From: Anaerolineae bacterium
GTDB lineage: Bacteria > Chloroflexota > Anaerolineae > UBA1429
Direction of reading: 5' to 3'
Length of the DNA stretch: 10,578 nucleotides
Assembly: GCA_016928125.1 (NCBI GenBank)
Contig: JAFGLK010000023.1
Location: 1-10,578 of the forward strand
Shown one piece after another: positions 6,580-10,578 of this stretch; the first letter of the stretch is position 1; each line of letters opens with the position of its first letter. The notes below the pieces were generated by a model. That model did no database searches. It saw only the letters and a program-made list of their open reading frames with translations, and was not told the DNA's origin. Both the position numbers and the translations under genes were made by a program.

Positions 6580-6608
6580 ATTATAGCACATGATACGAAT
6601 TTCGTCAA
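6580..6608 (-). promoter_or_regulatory. Strong sigma70-type promoter of the receiver/NuoE-NuoF cluster
   Basis: On the minus strand, -35 TTGACG (6603-6608) and a perfect -10 TATAAT (6580-6585) are separated by exactly 17 nt, with TGC just before the -10 (extended -10). Transcription should start near 6572-6574, giving a 5' UTR of about 23 nt before the Lrp-receiver start codon. Nothing comparable is visible before the next five genes, so this likely drives the whole cluster. Confidence 0.85.
6595..6605. promoter_or_regulatory. Palindrome in the cluster promoter, candidate operator
   Basis: ACGAATTTCGT is an 11 bp odd-length perfect palindrome lying in the spacer and overlapping the -35 box, so a protein bound here would block polymerase. 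Its left part extends to TACGAAT (6594-6600), and the inverted 7-mer ATTCGTA recurs at 6632-6638 upstream of the promoter. The adjacent Lrp-type gene is the natural candidate binder, because Lrp/AsnC proteins often regulate their own promoters. No binding is shown by sequence alone. Confidence 0.4.
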
Positions 6609-6669
6609 TAGGATAGGGGTTAGATTGCGATATTCGTACTCAAGAGGCCGGGATGGGGACGGAGGAGCT

Positions 6670-7869
6670 CTAGCGCCGCCTGTCGGCGCAGAACACCTGA
6701 TAGCCCGGGGTCTGCGCCACCGTTCTCACGCTGGGAAAGGTCTCCTGCAGGTGGCGTTCATAGGGCAGGAAGCGGTTGGCCACCAGATAGAGCCTTCCGC
6801 GGGGGGCCAGCGCCGCATACGACTCGAGCACAAAAGCCCGAGCCGTCTCCAGGCTCTGCTCGCGGCCGCTGTGAAAGGGAGGGTTGGTTGCGATGAGGGT
6901 GAAGCGCTGATCGGGCAGCGCCGCGATCCCGTCACCCAGCACGACCTCTGCATTGGTGATGGCGTTCGCAGCCAGATTGCGTTGCGCACAGTCACACGCC
7001 AGGAAATCGTTGTCCAGCAGCACACCCGATCCGCGCCGAGCCTGCCGCGCCAGATGGATGCCGATGATGCCATAGCCACAGCCCAGATCGAGAAAACGCT
7101 CCTCGGGGCGGGCCTCCAGCGCTTCGAGAAGCAGTGCGGTACCCGCATCGAGACCCTGCCACGAGAACACGCCCGGTCGGGTCTGAAGGGTGTAGCGCTG
7201 CCCGCCAACCGCCAGCTGCAGCGTATGGTAGCTCCCCGGCCTCACCCCGGGCACATCGTAGACGGCGGGCAGCTCTGTCTCGCCCGAGCTGGGCTTCAGG
7301 CACACCGCCACGCGTTGACCGGCTTTGTAGCCCAGCATAGCCGCCGACCCAAAGAGCAGCGCCGCGTCTTTGATCGCGCTCTTGACGCCTCCCGAATTGG
7401 CGCCGGCCAGATAGAGCCGTCCGCCAGGCCGCAGCGCCTCGAAGGCCTGCGCCAGATAGAGCCGACCCAGATCGCGCCCCTTGGGCAGGGGCATAAGCAC
7501 CACATCCCACGAGCCAGGCCGGGCTGCCAGTACGCCCAAGGCTGGCACGATCTCCGCATGGCCATGTGCGGCCAGATTGCGAGTGGCCATCTCCACGGCG
7601 ACGATGTTCACGTCAGACGCCGCCACGCTCGCCTGGCTGCGCTCCGCTGCCCAGATGGCCAGCGCGCCGTGTCCGCAAGGTGACACCATCACCCGATCCG
7701 TGGGACTGATCTCGGCATAGCTGGCCAGAAGCCACACGGCGGGATCGATGGCCCACCAGCTCGGGTAGCCGGGCCGCGTTTCGAGCCGCAACGTCTCGCC
7801 CCCGACTTCACCCTCGATCCACCGCACTTGGCGATAGCGATCATCCTGATTTTGTGCGCCGAGAGACAT
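6670..7869 (-). CDS. RsmC/RlmG-like rRNA guanine-N2-methyltransferase (two-domain)
   Basis: A 399-residue class I SAM-dependent methyltransferase of the RsmC/RlmG type, which methylate a guanine N2 in 16S or 23S rRNA. The C-terminal half is the catalytic domain: DLGCGYG at 261-267 binds SAM and NPPFHSG at 329-335 is the N-methyltransferase active-site motif typical of this family. The N-terminal half (about 40-200) looks like a decayed copy of the same fold, with VSPCGHGALAI in place of motif I and MPLPKG where NPPF would be, as expected for RsmC. The start is ATG at 7867-7869 with AGGGAG about 6 nt upstream. It is separated from the Lrp-receiver promoter by about 60 bp and shows no obvious terminator, so some read-through is possible. 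The exact rRNA target cannot be told from the sequence. Confidence 0.85.
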   Translation of the reverse strand: MSLGAQNQDDRYRQVRWIEGEVGGETLRLETRPGYPSWWAIDPAVWLLASYAEISPTDRVMVSPCGHGALAIWAAERSQASVAASDVNIVAVEMATRNLAAHGHAEIVPALGVLAARPGSWDVVLMPLPKGRDLGRLYLAQAFEALRPGGRLYLAGANSGGVKSAIKDAALLFGSAAMLGYKAGQRVAVCLKPSSGETELPAVYDVPGVRPGSYHTLQLAVGGQRYTLQTRPGVFSWQGLDAGTALLLEALEARPEERFLDLGCGYGIIGIHLARQARRGSGVLLDNDFLACDCAQRNLAANAITNAEVVLGDGIAALPDQRFTLIATNPPFHSGREQSLETARAFVLESYAALAPRGRLYLVANRFLPYERHLQETFPSVRTVAQTPGYQVFCADRRR

Positions 7870-7924
7870 GCTGGCTCCCTGCAGACTGTTTCACGTGGGC
7901 GAGGCCCGAATATGGCGCGCGCGC

Positions 7925-7953
7925 TTGTGGGCCTTGTACGGATCGAGTATAAT
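7925..7953 (+). promoter_or_regulatory. Probable divergent promoter region with overlapping -10 boxes
   Basis: A perfect plus-strand -10 TATAAT (7948-7953) is preceded, after 17 nt, by a weak -35 TTGTGG (7925-7930), giving a start near 7960 for the gene at 8129. The same bases AGTATA (7946-7951) read TATACT on the minus strand, a good -10 for the methyltransferase gene, with a poor -35 (TTTCGC, 7969-7974) 17 nt upstream. The two -10 boxes overlap by four bases, so both directions may fire from one site. The -35 matches are weak on both sides. Confidence 0.45.
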
Positions 7954-7959
7954 GCGAAC

Positions 7960-8128
7960 CTGTATCCGGCGAAAGCCGCGGGCCAGAGCCGCCGGCCAAG
8001 CGGGGCGACCTGGGCCGGGCGACAGCTGCGACCGCACGGGTCGCTGCCGGGGTGGAGCGTGCTACCCGCCATGGTCAGGCTCCTGGTGCCATGATCCCAG
8101 ATATGATAAGGGGTGAGGGTCGAGAGCG
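7960..8128 (+). other. Hairpin-rich leader before the 109-residue gene
   Basis: About 170 nt between the putative start of transcription and the start codon. Visible stems are CGGC-GAAA-GCCG with a GNRA loop (about 7967-7978), GCGACC-GCACG-GGTCGC (about 8027-8043), GGGT/ACCC enclosing AGC/GCT (about 8050-8067), and CATGG/CCATG enclosing CAG/CTG (8070-8093). Open frames here have no Shine-Dalgarno or recognisable protein. It may be a structured 5' UTR or simply GC-rich sequence that folds easily; I do not recognise an RNA family. Confidence 0.35.
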
Positions 8129-8458
8129 ATGCTGAGCAAAGACGGCAAGATTGATTTCGTGTCGGAACTGATGGATGTCCTCGAGAGCTTCTTGGAGGAG
8201 TACGAGGCGCGCCAGAACCCGCTGGAGAACGAGCTCGAGCGGGGCCTGGTGATGTCCTACGCGCTCGGCGTCATGCGCTGCAACCTCGAGACGATCTGGG
8301 ATTGTGTGGGCCAGGCGCCCGTCTTTGGCCCGCTCAAGCCGCGCGCCCTGTTTGAGGAGACCTGCGCAACGCGCGAGGGCGCGATTCGGTTGGCGCTTCA
8401 AGACTCGATCAAGAGGCTGCTGGAAAGCCGCGATCTGCTGCATATGCCCGAGCCTTAG
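8129..8458 (+). CDS. Hypothetical protein, 109 residues, helical
   Basis: I do not recognise this protein. It starts at ATG 8129 behind a purine-rich stretch (AAGGGGTGAGGG, somewhat distant) and ends at TAG 8456-8458, only 3 nt before the stop of the convergent hydrolase gene. Its composition is natural for a small soluble, mostly helical protein: acidic N-terminal half (SELMDVLESFLEEYEARQN), three cysteines (C53, C60, C81 approximately), and an amphipathic C-terminal helix (LALQDSIKRLLESRDLLH). There is no signal peptide or membrane segment. It reads on the opposite strand to both neighbours and has its own probable promoter at 7925-7953 with a long structured leader. The codon pattern is GC-rich in third positions like its neighbours, which supports a real gene. 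Confidence 0.7.
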   Translation: MLSKDGKIDFVSELMDVLESFLEEYEARQNPLENELERGLVMSYALGVMRCNLETIWDCVGQAPVFGPLKPRALFEETCATREGAIRLALQDSIKRLLESRDLLHMPEP

Positions 8459-8461
8459 CCC

Positions 8462-9298
8462 TCAGGCCAGGCCCGTCTTGCGCTTGTAGAGCGCGATCAG
8501 ATTGTCCAGATGGAGCTTGCTTACCATGCCATCCAGCGGAATGCGCGACTTGCCGCACTCTTCAATGCCGATCTCGCGTAGCGCGCTGGGCGGGTCGCCC
8601 GCCGCAATCACCGCATCGACGCGCTTGATCACCTGATCGACATACGCCAGGCTGCTCTTGACCATCTCGCCCACCTCGCCGCGCAAAAGCACTTGCCCAT
8701 GGCCCTGAACCACAAAGTTTGGGCGCAGCTCTCGCACAGTCTGCAAAGAGGCCCGGAATTCCTCGATATTCCCCTCCACAAGATAGGGCACCGGCATCAC
8801 CAGATCGCCAGCCACGAGCACCTTGTCTCCGCCGATAAAGGCACTGCTGCTATCGGGCGTATGCCCGGGAGAGTGGAAGAGGTGCACGTCGCGCCCGCCC
8901 AGCAGCAGGTCCATTTCCTGGTGGAAGACGATCGCAGGCAGCTTGAGCTCGAGCCCGGCCAGCGCCGGCGTCTCCCGTCGGGCGCGCTCCAGGCGCGGCT
9001 TGCCGATCCGCTCGAGCAGCTCGCGTGTGCGCTCGTGCGCAATGACTTCGGCGCCCTCAAAGACATAGGTCCCATAGACATGGTCGGGATGATAGTGGGT
9101 GTTGATCACGTACCGGACGCTGTCCGGCCCCAGTTTGCGCTCCACGAAGCGTCGCACCTGCTCGGCTTCGCTCGCAAAGGGCAGCGCGTCGATCAGAATC
9201 GCCCCCGCCTCTGTCAGCAGCGCCGTGCAGACAACCTGTAGGTACATCTCGCTCATAAAGGCATAGATATCTTCAGCAACCCGATCGATCCTAACCAA
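8462..9298 (-). CDS. Metallo-beta-lactamase-fold hydrolase
   Basis: A 278-residue metallo-hydrolase of the MBL superfamily. The metal ligands are His68, His70, Asp72 and His73 (THYHPDH), His146 (SPGHTPD), Asp165 (VAGDLVMP) and His200 (VQGHGQV), the complete set for a two-metal site. The order and spacing fit cytoplasmic MBL hydrolases such as glyoxalase II-like, lactonase-like or thiol-hydrolase members; the substrate cannot be told. There is no signal peptide. The start is TTG at 9296-9298, chosen because GGGAGGG lies about 7 nt upstream and the sequence is family-like from the first residues; the nearby ATG at the same site is out of frame. It is transcribed divergently from the RpiR-type regulator gene and has its own promoter (9326-9354), so that regulator is a candidate controller. 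Confidence 0.9.
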   Translation of the reverse strand: MVRIDRVAEDIYAFMSEMYLQVVCTALLTEAGAILIDALPFASEAEQVRRFVERKLGPDSVRYVINTHYHPDHVYGTYVFEGAEVIAHERTRELLERIGKPRLERARRETPALAGLELKLPAIVFHQEMDLLLGGRDVHLFHSPGHTPDSSSAFIGGDKVLVAGDLVMPVPYLVEGNIEEFRASLQTVRELRPNFVVQGHGQVLLRGEVGEMVKSSLAYVDQVIKRVDAVIAAGDPPSALREIGIEECGKSRIPLDGMVSKLHLDNLIALYKRKTGLA

Positions 9299-9325
9299 GC
9301 GGCATCCCTCCCAGAAGATGGCTCA

Positions 9326-9354
9326 ACCATATCACGCCGCCCAGGCCGTGTCAA
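9326..9354 (-). promoter_or_regulatory. Promoter of the metallo-hydrolase gene
   Basis: On the minus strand, a perfect -35 TTGACA (9349-9354) is followed after 17 nt by -10 TATGGT (9326-9331, four of six consensus bases). Transcription would start near 9318-9320, about 20 nt before the TTG start codon. Confidence 0.7.
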
Positions 9355-9383
9355 CCAGGAAAAGTTGCGTTTTCGCTTGACAA
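9349..9383. promoter_or_regulatory. Near-palindromic core between divergent promoters, candidate operator
   Basis: The two divergent -35 boxes (TGTCAA 9349-9354 and TTGACA 9378-9383 on the plus strand) flank GAAAA (9359-9363) and TTTTC (9371-9375), and both pairs are centred within about 1 bp of 9366-9367. A dimeric regulator bound here could control both genes. The RpiR-type protein encoded next door is the obvious candidate. The -35 symmetry is partly automatic for divergent promoters; the inner GAAAA/TTTTC pair is the added signal. Confidence 0.4.
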
Positions 9384-9406
9384 TGTATGGCGCTTTTGCT
9401 AAACTC
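9378..9406 (+). promoter_or_regulatory. Promoter of the rpiR-type gene
   Basis: A perfect -35 TTGACA (9378-9383), a 17 nt spacer and -10 TAAACT (9401-9406) preceded by TGC (extended -10). Transcription should start near 9413, leaving a 5' UTR of about 110 nt that contains copy B of the repeated element. Confidence 0.8.
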
Positions 9407-9432
9407 GGCCCGATTTGAGAGGGTGGCCTATG

Positions 9433-9479
9433 AGCCGGGGCTCATCGCTGCGGCTGAAAGTGGCTCATCGGCACACATT
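9433..9479 (+). promoter_or_regulatory. Repeated leader element, copy B (5' UTR of the rpiR-type gene)
   Basis: This 47 nt stretch matches 2978-3025 (minus) at 43 of 48 aligned columns. It lies downstream of a good promoter and so is transcribed. It contains a stem: ATGAGCC (9430-9436) with GGCTCAT (9439-9445). A second GGCTCAT at 9462-9468, in the most conserved block, can pair with the same ATGAGCC, so two exclusive folds are possible. It ends 43 nt before the start codon. No known riboswitch consensus was recognised. Confidence 0.6.
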
Positions 9480-9522
9480 CCTCCGAGGGAGCGATCATCC
9501 AGGGCGTGGTGAGGCGGTGTAG

Positions 9523-10344
9523 ATGATCTTGGAGCGGATCCGTCAGGTCTACCCCGAGCTGACGCGCAGCCAGAAACGGATAGCCGACTTTGTGGTCTCG
9601 TCGTACCAGGAGGTGGCCTTCATGACGGCCTCGCGCATGGCTCGTCGTCTCGGCCTCAACGAAGCCACGGTGGTGCGCTTTGCCCAGCGGCTCGGCTATC
9701 CCGGCTACCCTGAGCTGATCAACGACGTGCAGTCCCTGATCCAGATCGAGCTCCAGGGCGACACGGAGATCGAGACCACCGATGCTGCCGAGGCCCTGAG
9801 CGCGCTCCTCGCCGACGAGATCACCGGGCTGCGCCGGCTGATGAGCCACATCTCGCCCGAACTGGCCCAGCGAGCCACCGCGATGCTCTGCGCCGCCGAT
9901 CAGATCTACGTCCTCGGGCACGGCCTGTCGACCCAGTTGGCCCAACTGCTCGCTCTCAATCTTCAGATGCTAGGGCTGCGTGTGATGAGCCCAAGCTCGG
10001 ATCCGCTGAGCATGGCTGCGGCGCTGGCCAGCACCGACGAGCGCACCGTCGTGGTGGCGATCTCCTTCCTGCAGCGCTGCCCTCAGCTTGCCAGGGCGCT
10101 CGAATACGCCAAGGAACGCGGCGCCGAGACGCTGGCGATCGCCGAGTCCCCCGTCTCCCCATGCGCCCAGGCCGCTGACGCGGCGCTGATTTGCCCCGCC
10201 CGCGGCGAATTGGCCTTGCCCTCTCTCACGCCCGCGGGGCTGCTGATCGATCTCCTGATCCATGCCATCGCCCGCGAAACCTCGCGTTCGGCCTCGCCGG
10301 CCTTGGATCGGGCCTATGACATCCGCGACCTGCTCCTCTCCTGA
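9523..10344 (+). CDS. MurR/RpiR-family transcription regulator (HTH plus SIS domain)
   Basis: A 273-residue regulator. Residues 1-77 are the HTH_6/RpiR DNA-binding domain (LTRSQKRIADFV, then SRMARRLGLNEATVVRFAQR with the recognition helix at about 45-58). Residues about 108-240 are a SIS sugar-isomerase fold that normally binds phosphosugars (IYVLGHGLST at 128-137). In RpiR relatives the second SIS motif reads SxSGxT; here it is ISFLQRCPQ (180-188), so the usual Gly and Thr are lost and the ligand may differ. The start is ATG 9523; an in-frame TAG lies directly before it, so no earlier start is possible. The Shine-Dalgarno is weak (GGTGAGG, about 10 nt upstream). Likely targets are itself and the divergent metallo-hydrolase gene; its leader holds copy B of the repeated element. 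Confidence 0.92.
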   Translation: MILERIRQVYPELTRSQKRIADFVVSSYQEVAFMTASRMARRLGLNEATVVRFAQRLGYPGYPELINDVQSLIQIELQGDTEIETTDAAEALSALLADEITGLRRLMSHISPELAQRATAMLCAADQIYVLGHGLSTQLAQLLALNLQMLGLRVMSPSSDPLSMAAALASTDERTVVVAISFLQRCPQLARALEYAKERGAETLAIAESPVSPCAQAADAALICPARGELALPSLTPAGLLIDLLIHAIARETSRSASPALDRAYDIRDLLLS

Positions 10345-10365
10345 CGCCGAGCGGGCCTCAAGCAA

Positions 10366-10392
10366 TAAAAAAGGTTCCAGATCACTGGAACC
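10366..10392 (-). terminator. Intrinsic terminator for minus-strand transcription
   Basis: A perfect 8 bp stem GGTTCCAG/CTGGAACC (10373-10380 with 10385-10392) and a 4 nt loop are followed, on the minus strand, by six T residues and then ATT. On the plus strand no T-run follows the hairpin, so it is not a good terminator for the rpiR-type gene. It therefore marks the 3' end of a minus-strand transcript coming from the right. Confidence 0.85.
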
Positions 10393-10572
10393 AACACGTA
10401 ATCCCCGCAATGCCGTGTGCCATGAAGTATGTGAACCTTAATGTCACGTGGGTGCCGCCCGGCAGTTCCGACGACGGACTGCCATACAGAACTGCACCTG
10501 GAAACTGGCTCCCGACACAAAGGTGTTGGCTCAATACCAGTATGAGCATCACGAACACCACAGGGATTACAC
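10366..10572 (-). ncRNA. Probable rod-shaped small RNA gene, 6S RNA-like
   Basis: On the minus strand the sequence folds into one long nested rod closed near the terminator. The outer helix pairs 10554-10572 with 10396-10414 over 19 continuous pairs (about eight are G-U, including GTAATCCC with GGGATTAC as the Watson-Crick core). Inside it nest GTGATG (10547-10552) with CATGGCAC (10417-10424, GG bulged), CCTT (10520-10523) with AAGG (10436-10439), TGTC with GACA, GGTGC (10494-10498) with GCACC (10451-10455), and an apical hairpin with GGCAGT/ACTGCC (10461-10483). An unpaired stretch of about nine bases lies part-way. Length near 200 nt, rod with central bubble, and terminator directly after the closing stem fit 6S RNA, the RNA polymerase regulator. 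The 5' end is approximate and the promoter would lie outside the window. GC content is lower than in the genes. The RNA call is firmer than the 6S name. Confidence 0.5.
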
Positions 10573-10578
10573 CTATAT

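Noticed and set aside
6361..7683. A 440-codon open frame on the plus strand
   Set aside because: Antisense to the methyltransferase and Lrp-fusion genes, with no ribosome site and the composition of a shadow frame.
9841..9849. A third match to the leader element (ATGAGCCAC) inside the rpiR-type gene
   Set aside because: Only nine bases agree, in the reverse sense and within a conserved coding stretch; chance is enough to explain it.
10373..10392. The same hairpin as terminator of the rpiR-type gene
   Set aside because: On the plus strand the stem is followed by AACACG, not a T-run, so intrinsic termination in that direction is not supported.
10314..10520. A 68-codon minus-strand frame crossing the terminator
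   Set aside because: It runs through the intrinsic terminator into the antisense of the rpiR-type gene, has a TTG start without a ribosome site and is odd in composition (Cys/Arg-rich). An RNA gene explains the stretch better.

Overview
The window is a dense, GC-rich bacterial stretch with short gaps, GTG/TTG starts beside ATG, strong Shine-Dalgarno sites and recognisable sigma70-type promoters. The mix (short FtsY without an acidic N-terminal domain, two-domain RsmC-like methyltransferase, lone NuoE/NuoF pair, Lrp-type regulator, RpiR regulator) would fit Chloroflexota or a similar deep-branching lineage. That placement is inference; there is no rRNA or other decisive marker.

Region 1 (about 1-6608, all minus strand) reads from right to left. 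A near-consensus promoter at 6580-6608 drives a run of genes: an Lrp/AsnC regulator fused to a receiver domain, two stand-alone receivers, NuoE, NuoF, a third stand-alone receiver, a small protein with two ACT domains, and a six-helix membrane histidine kinase with a RegB-like quinone-site motif. The four receivers are clear paralogues with the same unusual loop structure. I read this as one redox- and possibly amino-acid-responsive signalling cluster built around an NADH-oxidising (diaphorase) module; the parts are seen, the wiring is inferred. The start of ftsY follows, with its own promoter, and runs off the left edge.

Region 2 (6670-8458) holds an RsmC-like methyltransferase gene (minus). 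A divergent control region with overlapping -10 elements and a hairpin-rich leader lies between it and a 109-residue hypothetical gene (plus).

Region 3 (8462-10344) holds a metallo-beta-lactamase-fold hydrolase (minus) and an RpiR/MurR-type regulator (plus), transcribed divergently from back-to-back promoters arranged around a near-palindrome.

Two non-protein signals stand out. A 47-48 nt element (43 of 48 columns identical) occurs twice in the window on opposite strands: in the leader of the third receiver gene (2978-3025, minus) and in the 5' UTR of the rpiR-type gene (9433-9479, plus). At the right end, 10366-10572 (minus) looks like a rod-shaped small RNA gene of about 200 nt ending in an intrinsic terminator, most like 6S RNA in shape. 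No tRNA, rRNA, CRISPR array or insertion sequence was seen.
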